The translations under genes were made by a program, and so were the position numbers. A DNA stretch of 64,000 nt from Vibrio sp. J1-1 (lineage in GTDB: Bacteria; Pseudomonadota; Gammaproteobacteria; Enterobacterales; Vibrionaceae), in the NCBI RefSeq assembly GCF_021728395.1, contig NZ_JAKKCM010000013.1, forward strand, positions 1-64,000, given 5' to 3'. This document shows positions 1 through 8,346 of this stretch, piece by piece. The notes under the pieces are model-generated. The model did no database searches. It was not told where the DNA came from and worked only from the letters and a program-made list of their open reading frames with translations. How positions within the stretch are numbered: position 1 is the first letter of the stretch; each line of letters starts with the position of its first letter.

Positions 1-3
1 ATT

Positions 4-123
4 TGCTTGGCGACCATAGCGTTTTGGACCCACCTGACTTCCATGCCGAACTCAGAAGTGAAACGAAATAGCGCCGATGGTAGTGTGGGGTTTCCCCATG
101 TGAGAGTAGGACATCGCCAGGCT
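4..123 (+). rRNA. rrf: 5S ribosomal RNA
   Basis: The sequence has the normal 5S length of about 120 nt. Its ends pair with each other (TGCTTGGCGA at the 5' end, TCGCCAGGC at the 3' end), and the conserved internal stretch CCATGCCGAACTCAGAAGTG is present. It is the distal end of an rRNA operon whose 16S and 23S genes lie upstream of the window. A tRNA-Ser follows 70 bases later with no terminator between, so the two are probably co-transcribed. Confidence 0.96.
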
Positions 124-192
124 TTAAATATCGTTACCTGTGTAAACATGTAACAACATCATCAGTGTACTAATCTGAAGATGACAATTTGT

Positions 193-283
193 GGAGAGAT
201 GGCTGAGTGGTTGAAAGCACCGGTCTTGAAAACCGGCATACGTTAATAGCGTATCTAGGGTTCAAATCCCTATCTCTCCGCCA
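193..283 (+). tRNA. tRNA-Ser (anticodon UGA)
   Basis: This is a class II tRNA. The acceptor stem GGAGAGA pairs with TCTCTCC, followed by G and an encoded CCA end. The anticodon stem CCGGT/ACCGG closes the loop CTTGAAA, giving anticodon TGA. A long variable arm and the T-arm sequence GGTTCAAATCC are visible. It reads UCA-family serine codons and sits as the distal tRNA behind 5S rRNA. Confidence 0.97.
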
Positions 284-295
284 CTTTTAAAGAGA

Positions 296-321
296 AACCG
301 CTGTTCTTACAGCGGTTTTTT
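296..321 (+). terminator. Intrinsic terminator of the rRNA/tRNA-Ser transcript
   Basis: The stem AACCGCTGT/ACAGCGGTT has a four-base loop and runs into six T residues directly after tRNA-Ser. It closes the 5S-tRNA transcription unit. Confidence 0.93.
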
Positions 322-423
322 CGTTTCTGGCTTATATGAAAAATAGGGGGTGGCCATATTTATGTCTTAGCCCTCATAAACCATTCGATTTCGCACGTTC
401 TCTGCGAGCCATAGCAGCCAAAG

Positions 424-435
424 TTATACCAATCT
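424..435 (+). repeat. Left terminal inverted repeat of the IS630-type element
   Basis: The 12-mer TTATACCAATCT recurs in inverted orientation at 1691-1702. The TA dinucleotides at 425-426 and 1700-1701 fit the TA target duplication typical of IS630-family elements. It marks the transposase 3' end of the element. Confidence 0.8.
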
Positions 436-1699
436 GGAAAACTAACTGGCCAGGTCTATCCATCTTCTCGAACACATCTTGGTGACTCTGATGGAACATG
501 CCAAAAAACTATTCCAAGCCCTACATACTTTGGAAACAATGTCTTCGTAATCCACAAAAGACTGATTGGCGAGATGGTGTTGTCTCAACCAACTCCATAC
601 TTTTGTTCTATAGGGTTTAGCTCTGGAGAATAGGGTGAGAGTTTGATGATAATGATGTTCTGAAAGTCATTGGCAATATCTTCTGTGTGCCATGCTGCGC
701 CATCCATAATAATGACGGCATGACGTCCTTTTCAGTGACCGCGATATTTGCTTTAAATGCTCGATCATGATGTCTTTATTGACCCACGGGACTACGATTG
801 CCTCACCAATGCTTTTTTGAGGACAGACAGAACCAAATAGATACGGCATAGTAGAATTGTTGTTGCTTCACGGCTCTGGGACGTGTTCCTCTTTCTGCCC
901 ATAACCGTGTTGTTGTGTTTTGTTGCCCAAATCGCGCTTCATCCTGAAACCAGATATCAACATGCTCTAATACCAATCGTAGTAAATAACTGGTCATTCT
1001 AGCTTGTTAAAATACTCGATAACGGCGTTACAATTTTTGATTGTAGAGTAACTACTTATCGAAAAATTGTGCCTTGTTCTCAAGCATTTTGCCTACGCGA
1101 TTTCTGATCTCTTATTTACTGTGATTGGTAAGAGTCTACATGACCCGGGCTCTTAAGGATCGTTTCGAATTTGAATTTTTTAAAATCTTCCTATATGACT
1201 TGAGATTGTTGTGGGTGTTTTGAAAGGGAAGTTATCCACGAGAAACCCATATGGTCGAGTAGGTAATAGATAGAATTAGGATGATAATGCTTGCCAAATT
1301 CTTTCACGATATAGGCATGGATATCGGCACCGGTAAGTCGTCCACCTTGAGAAAGATGAGCTTTATCTTTGATGTATTGGCTCAACTGCTCTCTTTGTTA
1401 AGAAGTTAATAATGGTGGTCTTCCCGTTCTTGGCTTTTCCTTCAGCCCTTCTAGTCCTTCTTCAAGAAAAGTTCGAACCCACTTATTAACACTGGTTCGG
1501 CTTACCTTAAGAAACTTGGCGATTTGGGTGCGAGAGTGTCCATCTTTGAAATGAGCAAGAGCCAGCAGTCTCATTTTCATCTGAATAGATTTCTGTTGGC
1601 TTGCGAGCTTTTTAAAGTCGATATTATTGAGGCTATCCATAGCGAATAAGTTCTGTTGTTGAATAGCCTCAATTAGGTCATATTTTTCTTAGATTGGTA
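427..1699 (-). mobile_element. Degenerate IS630-family insertion sequence
   Basis: The element is about 1.27 kb, bounded by 12-bp inverted repeats and flanking TA dinucleotides. It contains one transposase reading direction broken by frameshifts and stops. Its right end lies only about ten bases from the stop codon of the usher gene (1711), so it landed at, or brought in, the border of the fibre cluster. The region 324-426 to its left holds no gene that I recognise. Confidence 0.85.
442..1640 (-). pseudogene. IS630-family transposase, frameshifted
   Basis: Reading leftwards from an ATG at 1640, the pieces follow the IS630 transposase order. First is an N-terminal helix-turn-helix with KFLKVSRTSVNKWVR (1640-1398). 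A linker in another frame follows (1385-1191). Next is the first catalytic strand IWFQDEARFG (about 950). After that come KLSPYSPELNPIEQ, which holds the last acidic residue of the DDE triad (about 625), and VWSWLRQHHLANQSF, reached through a further frameshift. The stop is TAG at 442-444. The segment around 1000-1190 is badly eroded. At least three frame breaks separate these pieces, so no active enzyme can be made. Confidence 0.88.
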
Positions 1700-1702
1700 T
1701 AA
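1691..1702 (-). repeat. Right terminal inverted repeat of the IS630-type element
   Basis: AGATTGGTATAA is the exact reverse complement of the left end at 424-435. It lies between the transposase start (1640) and the usher stop codon (1711-1713). Confidence 0.8.
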
Positions 1703-1710
1703 GTTCGATG

Positions 1711-4665
1711 CTAAGAGCTTTTTTCTAATAGTAGCTCTGTGGCAGTAACACGGCAATTGATGCCTTGCTCCTGCAGACGGCGGCACTGAGACTGCGCTTG
1801 GGCTCTGTTCCGGTAGGCGCCCAGCTGTAACCTGAGGTGGACGCCGCCTTCTCGGGTCACCCTAGAATAATAGGCCTGCGGCAATATATTGGCGTGCGAG
1901 CGGTAGAGTAGGTGCCAGTAGGCCTTCATGACTGACTCTGAGCTAAACTCGCCCAATGAAACCACAAACGCCGGCCGGAAACGCAGGGCGGCAAGGCTGA
2001 AATCATTACCGCGTAATACATCGCCGTCGCCCCCTATCGTTATCTCGATGGCCTCCAGCGGGTGCAGCTTCTTATCCTTGATGTACTGCTTATCAATATC
2101 CACTCGGAATTTACCCGGCAACACATTCATAAAGAGGTAGAAGCCATCATATTCGCTCTCCCCCCTCTGCACCACTTTGCCCTGCTCGTCCAGCAGGACA
2201 AGGGGGACATAGGCTGCCGGCTTTTCACCGCCATGACCATCCTCTAGGTAGACCATGCCTTCGATTTCACCAGTGGTGACCACAGGTATATCCAGGGTCT
2301 CCACCAACCCCGGTCTGGGCGTAATCGAGATTCCGGGGCGACTGGGCATCCAGTAGGGGTCCTCCAGACTTCCTATCTCTAGTTCAATATCCGTGGTGCG
2401 ATAAGCGGGCAGGCCACGCAAAAAAGCAATCCCCTTGTCATTAGTAGAAGCTCTGCGGTATACCTGGGTGCCTTTTACCTTGGCACCCACCACTGGTGGC
2501 TCATCTTGGTCGTAGCGGCCGTTTAGGTTCAAGTCCTGAAATACGCGCACACTGATGGCACCGTTTTGCGCCAAGCGGCGGCGGTCTATATAAAGGTCAC
2601 TTTCCTGAGGATCCCAGCCCAGGCTAAGTAGGGTGTTCAGGCCCAGGAACCATTCGCCGCGATCATCGTAGGAGAGGGTAGAGCTCAGATAAAACGTATC
2701 GGCTTTCCAGTTCAACCTCATATCCGCTTTATACCTTTCGGTTTGGGGCCAGTAGTTAATGCCAAATTCGCTGTTTAGAGACGAGCTGAGGGCGTGGCTG
2801 AACTCAGTATCCAGCTGTGTAATCTCGGCCTCGGGCGATAAGCTGTAATCAACCCCCAACTCCCAAATAAAGCTGGAAAAACGCTTGCGCAGCAAAGCGC
2901 TGCCGATTTGCCAGTCCTCTGCTTCACCCACCTCAGGCTCGGTTCTTTGATAAGTAAAGCTGTTGCTCAGGTAATAGGACGGCCGGTAGAGGCTGAGACG
3001 GTTTTGTAGCGAAAAGCTCGGTTGGTCGATATCGCCATAGCGGCGGCTAAACCCCTGCTCATAGTTGAGCGCAGTCTGCCGGCCCTGGAAAAGCGAGCCT
3101 GCCAGCGTCACATTGTCATTAAACTGACCATCATCAGCATTATGAGAGAAATTCAGTGCATGTTTGCCCAAAAAGGTTTTACCCCCTAGCTGGTAGGCAC
3201 CGTTATGGTCGACTCCGGCCTGCATCAGCAGGCGGTCAAACAGGGAAAAACTAGCGTCTAAAGAGTAAGCTGCGTTATGTCTTTCCATCTTGGCAAAGGT
3301 TGCATCTAACAACAATTTGTCGCTAAGGCTTTTGCTATACTTGCCGGTCAGATGCCAGTCAGCAGTATTGGCGGCGGGCTCGTTGAGAAACAGGCTGCCG
3401 GGCTGAGTCAGGGAGAGATCGAAATAGTGTTGCTTTTGCACTGTGCGGCTGTCTACCAGCACCTGCTTGGTCTTTTCCCGGATCTGGCCTTGCGGGCCGT
3501 AAAAGACCAGTCTAAGGGTGTTGTTGCCGTAGAGCAGATCGATATCGTTAAACACATAGCGACCATCTGGCCCGGCGGTCAGCGCACTTATCAGTACATC
3601 ATTACGGTAAAGCTCCACATCCCAGCCGGGCTGAATATCTCCCTGCAAATCCAAAGTGTCTAACTCGGTATTGCCCGTCAGTGGCCTGTTGCTAAAGCTC
3701 ATTCCCCGTTCCTGGCCGCTGGCACCGGCTACTGGTACAACATCGCCAAAGCGGTATTGGGTGGCGTTTACGGGACCCAATAGACTACCCTCTGGGGAGG
3801 TTTTTGCCAATGTCAGGCGTGCAGTGTCTAGTTCATTGTTCGAGCTACCACCAAGGTAATATTGACTGGTGAAATAGCCCAGGTCATGGCGACCCAAGAC
3901 GGAATAGCCGAGGTTGACCTCTTCGCTTGAATAGGTGGCGTTGGTGCTGATATCCAACAGGGGCGCGGACAACAGTTTGTGATCGCTTTTGCGCAGTGGT
4001 AAAGCCGGCTTGGCGCTGGTTGTTTTTGTCCTGCTTTTTTGTCTCTGTTTGCGCGTCAGAGCTGCCTGGATCGGCAGGGGTTGCTCTGGTTTCAACATCA
4101 ACGTCATAGCGCCGAAATCAAATGTCATTTTGAGATTAAACCAGCGGCCGAGATCGTCGGCATGAATATAGAGGTCGTCCGGCAGGATCTGAAAATGTGA
4201 GGCCGGCAGATGGTAGGCAACCCCGTTTGCTTCGGCTTTAGCCTGGCTGTCGGCGGCAGCTTGCTCGTTATCCTTTCCGGACAGGTTCAGGCTAAAGCTC
4301 TGTCCCTCATTGATATACCAGCCAGATGCCGCTGATGTTTCGCTGTCCAGCTCAATGGCGAAATCCAAAAGATCGACAAACTGGCCAAAGGCGATAAGGG
4401 CGCTATCTTTATGCTTGATGGCAAACAGATCGCCGATCACCAGATCGTCGATGCGCACCTCCAGTATCAGCTCTTCACCATCGGCGATGCCCCGGCCGTC
4501 ATCTGTCGTTGGAGCGTCGGCAGGCATCAGACCAAAATCTGGTTCCTGATATTTGCGGTTGATCGTTCGGATCAACTCAAACAGTTCTGACTGGGCAACT
4601 GCGGGCGTGCAGACAGGGCAAAGCAAGCCCAGCAGCAGCCACTTACACGGATGGTTCAGGGACAT
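1711..4665 (-). CDS. Outer-membrane usher with C-terminal SPOR domain
   Basis: 984 residues with a signal peptide ending near A24 (AVA/Q). An N-terminal periplasmic region (about 25-230) is followed by a basic linker (KQRQKSRTKTTS). Next come a beta-barrel-like region with an inserted plug-like domain (GWDVELYRNDVLI, GPDGRYVFNDIDL) and then carboxypeptidase-regulatory/SdrB-like modules from about residue 705, with a calcium-type loop DLNLNGRYDQDE. The last 80 or so residues form a SPOR domain: FVVSLGEFSSES, HLRLQLGAYRNRAQAQSQC, GINCRV. Ushers translocate and polymerise chaperone-bound pilins, and their C-terminal domains are normally periplasmic, so the SPOR module could contact peptidoglycan. 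The chaperone gene ends 4 bases upstream. The usher assignment rests on context plus the plug-like region, and SPOR is clear by motif. G+C is visibly high (36 of 60 bases at 2461-2520). Confidence 0.8.
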   Translation of the reverse strand: MSLNHPCKWLLLGLLCPVCTPAVAQSELFELIRTINRKYQEPDFGLMPADAPTTDDGRGIADGEELILEVRIDDLVIGDLFAIKHKDSALIAFGQFVDLLDFAIELDSETSAASGWYINEGQSFSLNLSGKDNEQAAADSQAKAEANGVAYHLPASHFQILPDDLYIHADDLGRWFNLKMTFDFGAMTLMLKPEQPLPIQAALTRKQRQKSRTKTTSAKPALPLRKSDHKLLSAPLLDISTNATYSSEEVNLGYSVLGRHDLGYFTSQYYLGGSSNNELDTARLTLAKTSPEGSLLGPVNATQYRFGDVVPVAGASGQERGMSFSNRPLTGNTELDTLDLQGDIQPGWDVELYRNDVLISALTAGPDGRYVFNDIDLLYGNNTLRLVFYGPQGQIREKTKQVLVDSRTVQKQHYFDLSLTQPGSLFLNEPAANTADWHLTGKYSKSLSDKLLLDATFAKMERHNAAYSLDASFSLFDRLLMQAGVDHNGAYQLGGKTFLGKHALNFSHNADDGQFNDNVTLAGSLFQGRQTALNYEQGFSRRYGDIDQPSFSLQNRLSLYRPSYYLSNSFTYQRTEPEVGEAEDWQIGSALLRKRFSSFIWELGVDYSLSPEAEITQLDTEFSHALSSSLNSEFGINYWPQTERYKADMRLNWKADTFYLSSTLSYDDRGEWFLGLNTLLSLGWDPQESDLYIDRRRLAQNGAISVRVFQDLNLNGRYDQDEPPVVGAKVKGTQVYRRASTNDKGIAFLRGLPAYRTTDIELEIGSLEDPYWMPSRPGISITPRPGLVETLDIPVVTTGEIEGMVYLEDGHGGEKPAAYVPLVLLDEQGKVVQRGESEYDGFYLFMNVLPGKFRVDIDKQYIKDKKLHPLEAIEITIGGDGDVLRGNDFSLAALRFRPAFVVSLGEFSSESVMKAYWHLLYRSHANILPQAYYSRVTREGGVHLRLQLGAYRNRAQAQSQCRRLQEQGINCRVTATELLLEKSS

Positions 4666-4669
4666 AAAG

Positions 4670-5515
4670 TTAAGGTGCTAATTGGTAGTCGCTGATGGTC
4701 AGTTGTTGCTCAGTCAGAGCTCGGCCTTCGAACTCGTCGTCTCCCTCATAAATCAGACGCAGCATGCCGTCCTGCGAAATGGGATCGTGAAAGGGCAGAC
4801 TAATCACGCGTTGTTTGTTTTCATGGAAAACCGCCACGTTGTTAAGGGTAGCCACCTGGCGCTCTTCGCCGCCGTCATGCGGGCGCCAGAAGGCTTTCAG
4901 ACTACCGAAGGTGCTGTGCAGTCCAGAGCGGTTAATGGCAAAGGTTAGCCCATCTGGCTTAGCATCACCGGTTTCCCGGTAGAGCGCCACCGGGCCAAAC
5001 TCCGCATTGGCGTCAAGGCCGCCGGCACGTATGATCACCGGAATGGAAAAGCTCAGCCGTAGGTTTAACTGAATACCCACGCCCTCGGTTTGACTGCGAT
5101 CCTTGCTACCGGGCAGAGCGGCAAGCAGCAGGTGGGAGCGATACTCCCCGGGTGCAAGATCCTTAGGGCGGCGCACCGCGATGCGAACCTGCTGGCGTTC
5201 GCCTGGGCCGAGCGTTACCTGTCTGGGGCTAAATCTGAGCATGCTGCTGGCAATATTAAAGCTGTCTAACTCTTCCTCGTTCAGCTCCTGGTAGCGGCCG
5301 TCGGGTAATTGCCTTTGCTGCTGAAACTCCAGTCGGTAGGTCTTGGTCTCGCTGCTGGTATTCATCAAAAAGACCTTGGTGCTACGATCTCTCTCGGCAA
5401 AGGTCACTCGGGTCGGCGAGATCAAAAGGCTGGCGCTGGCGTTGCTGGCAAGTAAAACAGGCAGCAGAAAGGTAGCGAGCAGTGACAGGGTTTTTCTGCT
5501 TATTATCAACAGCAT
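4670..5515 (-). CDS. Periplasmic pilus chaperone (PapD-like fold)
   Basis: 281 residues with a signal peptide ending near ASA (residue 28). The first immunoglobulin-like domain begins LLISPTRVTF. A G1-type strand and its surroundings read SSMLRFSPRQVTLGPGERQQ and lead into VRIAVRRPKDLAPGEYRSHL, which matches the pattern of chaperones that cap pilins by donor-strand complementation. It is somewhat longer than typical PapD-type chaperones. An AGGA ribosome-binding site precedes the ATG at 5515. It lies 17 bases after the minor pilin and 4 bases before the usher, so it is surely in their operon. It should deliver the DUF4402-type pilins to the usher. Confidence 0.85.
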   Translation of the reverse strand: MLLIISRKTLSLLATFLLPVLLASNASASLLISPTRVTFAERDRSTKVFLMNTSSETKTYRLEFQQQRQLPDGRYQELNEEELDSFNIASSMLRFSPRQVTLGPGERQQVRIAVRRPKDLAPGEYRSHLLLAALPGSKDRSQTEGVGIQLNLRLSFSIPVIIRAGGLDANAEFGPVALYRETGDAKPDGLTFAINRSGLHSTFGSLKAFWRPHDGGEERQVATLNNVAVFHENKQRVISLPFHDPISQDGMLRLIYEGDDEFEGRALTEQQLTISDYQLAP

Positions 5516-5532
5516 GGAATTCCTAAACTTTA

Positions 5533-6000
5533 TTAATGGGTGATATGTAGAGTTATGTGGGGGTTAATGTATTTGGCGTCCAGGTAGTTGCCTGTGCCTG
5601 AGGTAGCCAGGGTGGCGCCAATCCATACCCGGGCCTCGCCTTTAGCATTGGTTCTTACCCAGGGTTTGACGTTTAACTGCTTAATGGTAAAGCGGCTGCC
5701 GGCATTGCCGCCGTGGCTCAGGCTGTTAGCGGCGTCGGGCAGGCTGGTAGAGATATGTAGGTAGCTACCTGCCTGGAAACCAGAGAGCAGAAACTCGGCC
5801 GGGTGACCTTGCTCAATAACCACGATATTGGAGTCATACTTTCGTGAGCCGTCCGGGTTAATCTGGTAGTTATAGATATTGTCGTTGTTGCGCAATGCGA
5901 TAACCCCGAAATCAAGCGGCTTAACCTGAGTGATCTCCCCAGCCCAGGCTCCCCCGGCGAGCAGACATATTGCCAGCGCCGATAACAAGCGGTTACACAT
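5533..6000 (-). CDS. DUF4402-type minor pilin subunit
   Basis: 155 residues. The ATG at 6000 is chosen because GGAG lies just upstream and the protein then opens with a clean signal peptide ending AWA/G (residue 20). An in-frame start further upstream (6093) would bury the signal peptide. The body has the beta-rich layout of DUF4402 proteins: KPLDFGVIAL near the N-terminus and NYLDAKYINPHITLHI at the C-terminus. The latter parallels YLDAEYKGEYAVTISY of the next gene, so the two are homologous subunits. Its position next to the chaperone and its lower similarity to a major-subunit pattern suggest a tip or adaptor pilin. That role is inferred. Confidence 0.72.
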   Translation of the reverse strand: MCNRLLSALAICLLAGGAWAGEITQVKPLDFGVIALRNNDNIYNYQINPDGSRKYDSNIVVIEQGHPAEFLLSGFQAGSYLHISTSLPDAANSLSHGGNAGSRFTIKQLNVKPWVRTNAKGEARVWIGATLATSGTGNYLDAKYINPHITLHITH

Positions 6001-6036
6001 GACTTCTCCATAAACTTTTGTACTGGACAATTTAAC

Positions 6037-6066
6037 AGAGGCAAGCCGGTAAGCCGGCCCGCCTCT
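6037..6066 (-). promoter_or_regulatory. Intercistronic stem-loop between the two pilin genes
   Basis: On the minus strand AGAGGC pairs with GCCTCT and CCGG with CCGG around the loop CTTA, with a 3x3 internal bulge. It has no T-run, so it is not a good intrinsic terminator. It lies in the 138-base gap between major and minor pilin. In other fimbrial operons such hairpins stabilise the upstream major-pilin mRNA, and I infer the same role here. Confidence 0.6.
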
Positions 6067-6138
6067 TTGCTTTAGTAATTGATACTCCGGCATATGTGTT
6101 GCTGTAAAAGTTATGGGAGTATCTTGCGACCCGTGTTG

Positions 6139-6768
6139 CTAGTAGCTGATGGTCACAGCGTATTCGCCTTTGTATTCAGCATCCAGATAAGGTTCGGTTC
6201 CAGCTGTGTTCTTCGTTGTTGTGGTATTTAGCGTCGCACCCACTCTTAACAATAGGATACCAGTGCCGTCGGTCTTTGCCTTGCCCTTGTTACTTGCCAA
6301 GGTAACGGGTTTTTCATTTGCAACAACATCAAAATCGGTTAGCGTAAAAAACAGCGATTCCGGTGCCGCATTGTCCATTTTCAACTCAACGTCTTTAGTT
6401 TGAGTCAAATCGATATTCAGGTCGGTATATCTGGCTGCGTTGCTCACCGTAAAGGTACCTGGCGATACATTGGTTTTATCAATTGGGGTAATGCTGCCTG
6501 CTTTCTTGCCCTCTGCAGCGGTAACGGACGCCGCAGTTACTTCACCGGAGGCCGGGTCCAACTTCAGTGTGGCCATAGTTGTATCATTACCAGCTACGGC
6601 GGCTATGGTGCCGAAGTTAAGCGAAGCCGTCTCAACGATATCTAGGGTATTTCTGACCTCGACCGATGCTGTCCCCTTGCCGTTAAACTCAGGTGCTACG
6701 CCCTCTGCGTAGGCAGAGCTGGCAAATACTGCCAGTGCTGCATAAGCCAGTTTTTTGTTATTTTTCAA
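6139..6768 (-). CDS. DUF4402-type major pilin subunit
   Basis: 209 residues from a TTG at 6768. AAGGAG lies 6 bases upstream and no ATG fits. The signal peptide ends AYA/E (residue 21). The mature protein is rich in Ala, Thr and Val and has the DUF4402 features: a first strand ASVEVRNTLDIVETASLNFG followed by GTIAAV, a glycine-poor beta-rich middle, and a C-terminus PYLDAEYKGEYAVTISY that ends in an aromatic residue, as donor-strand subunits do. It has no cysteine. As the first pilin gene, with its own strong Shine-Dalgarno and a stem-loop behind it, it is the likely main fibre subunit. A 189-base gap separates it from the lipoprotein gene and may hold its promoter. Confidence 0.76.
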   Translation of the reverse strand: MKNNKKLAYAALAVFASSAYAEGVAPEFNGKGTASVEVRNTLDIVETASLNFGTIAAVAGNDTTMATLKLDPASGEVTAASVTAAEGKKAGSITPIDKTNVSPGTFTVSNAARYTDLNIDLTQTKDVELKMDNAAPESLFFTLTDFDVVANEKPVTLASNKGKAKTDGTGILLLRVGATLNTTTTKNTAGTEPYLDAEYKGEYAVTISY

Positions 6769-6957
6769 TGTTAACTCCTTTAGTTTCCAAGATAAGTGGG
6801 CGGCTAAGTGCCACCGTTAGATTATTCAATAAAGAGAACTTACTAAACCAATAGACGTGGGCGTATCGTTTAAGCACGGCCAGTAAAAGCAGGGGACAGG
6901 GCTAACCAATCGGCTATCCTTTCACCTCACTGTCAGCACATACTTACGCCAGTTGAT

Positions 6958-7704
6958 TTACTTTATATAAGCGATATTCTGCTCATCGGACAAAGGCTTG
7001 CCGGTCAGCGGCCTCACCATACAGTCGAGTCCGTCGGTCTTAAGTTGCCGACACAATGCTTGTGCTGTCACCTTATCTTTAACAGGGCCCGCAAGTAGAC
7101 GATAAAGCCTCTCCTTTTTTGGCCCGATATAAACAGGTGTTAGATAAAAACGTTTGTCTGACAGAAGTTCAGGCGACTTCTTCACCAGTTTCCTTTTATT
7201 TGACTCGATATATTGAAGCCATCTATAGGTGCCAACTTGTAATGCATATTGTTGGGTTTGAGGCTGAGCGTTTTTCTCTTTATTAGCTGAAGCCTTGATT
7301 GCTTTATCGCCTACATCGACCACTGCTATCAACTTATGATCTTTTACTTCTGGGAGGATCTTATTTGGCGCTGGCTTAGGAGAAGAGGAAGCCATTTTAT
7401 CCAGTTGGCCAATCAGATTTTTAAAATCCGACTCCAACGCGGCCAATCGGTTAATGCCTGGACGGTATTGCTCCCACTCCGTATTTTGTTGGTCAAGACG
7501 ATCTCTCAACTCTTCGACTTGTGCTTGAATAGCCCGGTACTCAGATGTGTTTGTGGGTTTACTAGTTGCGCAGGAAGCCAGTAATAGACAACAGCCAACA
7601 ATTAACAACTTTGATATCGCTGTGCTTGTATATGGCGTTTGAACTGTATTCGACCGACAGCCTTGTCTTGTAAGCTTATTATTGTATGCCTCATTTATTC
7701 GCAC
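6958..7704 (-). CDS. SPOR-domain lipoprotein of the fibre cluster
   Basis: 248 residues if the GTG at 7704 is used. No good Shine-Dalgarno is visible, so the start is uncertain. A lipobox LLASC places the lipidated cysteine at residue 45. A probable coiled coil follows (about 56-105, AQVEELRDRLDQQ), then a Lys/Pro-rich linker. A full SPOR domain occupies about 151-233, with YALQVGTYRW, LYRLLAGPVKDKVTAQALC and DGLDCMV. SPOR domains bind glycan strands lacking stem peptides, mostly at the division septum. Its C-x9-C pair matches that in the SPOR tail of the usher. It is first in the cluster and on the same strand. A role in anchoring the assembly platform to peptidoglycan is inferred. Confidence 0.78.
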   Translation of the reverse strand: MRINEAYNNKLTRQGCRSNTVQTPYTSTAISKLLIVGCCLLLASCATSKPTNTSEYRAIQAQVEELRDRLDQQNTEWEQYRPGINRLAALESDFKNLIGQLDKMASSSPKPAPNKILPEVKDHKLIAVVDVGDKAIKASANKEKNAQPQTQQYALQVGTYRWLQYIESNKRKLVKKSPELLSDKRFYLTPVYIGPKKERLYRLLAGPVKDKVTAQALCRQLKTDGLDCMVRPLTGKPLSDEQNIAYIK

Positions 7705-7939
7705 GCTTTATACCTAGAAGACAACTTATTGATATTTATAATTGCAGGGGAGTTTAATTAAGAAGGTAAAACTAATCAATAGCTTAGAGTAGGATTACGC
7801 GATGGGGTTAAAATAAACAGTTAATCAAGAGCTTCTCTCTGAGCTTGCCATCCCAAGCAACTTATGGCTGTTTCCCTACAACGCTATCTTCTATTAGGAA
7901 AGCGTAATATTTACTCTTCGATGGGTAGAGAACAACAGT

Positions 7940-8301
7940 ACATTAAATGGCTAGTTGGAATAGCACGTGCAGTGCCTTTACTGGGACAGACTGAACCAAA
8001 CAAATAGATACACTCAAATTGCTGTTGCTTAACTGCTCTTGGAAGTGTTCCTTTTTCAGCCCATAAACGGGTTGTTTTGAACGGGAAGTTATCCATGAAA
8101 GCCCATATGGTCGAGCAGGTAGTAGATCAAGTCAGGATGGTAGTGCTTGCCAAATTCTTTAACGATATAAGTATGGATGTCAGTACCGGTCAGTCGACCG
8201 CCTTGCGTATCATTGGCTTTATCTTTGATGGCTTTGGAAGAGCTGAGTATTCATTTTTAAGAGCTCGTTATCGAGTACTTATGTATGTCGAGGCTATCCA
8301 C
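7940..8301 (-). pseudogene. Internally deleted second copy of the IS630 transposase
   Basis: Sequence at 8080-8230 matches 1223-1370 of the first element, and 7955-8079 matches about 840-922. The transposase start region GAGGCTATCC is again visible at 8289-8298. The junction falls at TGTTTTG (8073-8079). In the fuller copy this heptamer occurs at 916-922 and again at 1216-1222, exactly 300 bases apart, so the missing part fits a deletion between short direct repeats. Neither end repeat could be found. The flanking stretch 7705-7939 has no gene that I recognise. Confidence 0.82.
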
Positions 8302-8346
8302 GCCTGAGAGGCTAATGTGAAATGTATCTATCTGGCAGATAAAGAA

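Noticed and set aside
1928-4549. Several plus-strand frames of 60-100 codons opposite the usher
   Set aside because: They mirror the long GC-rich usher frame and have no independent signals.
8077-8307. 76-codon plus-strand reading frame
   Set aside because: It lies antisense to the deleted transposase copy, whose minus-strand protein similarity explains the sequence.
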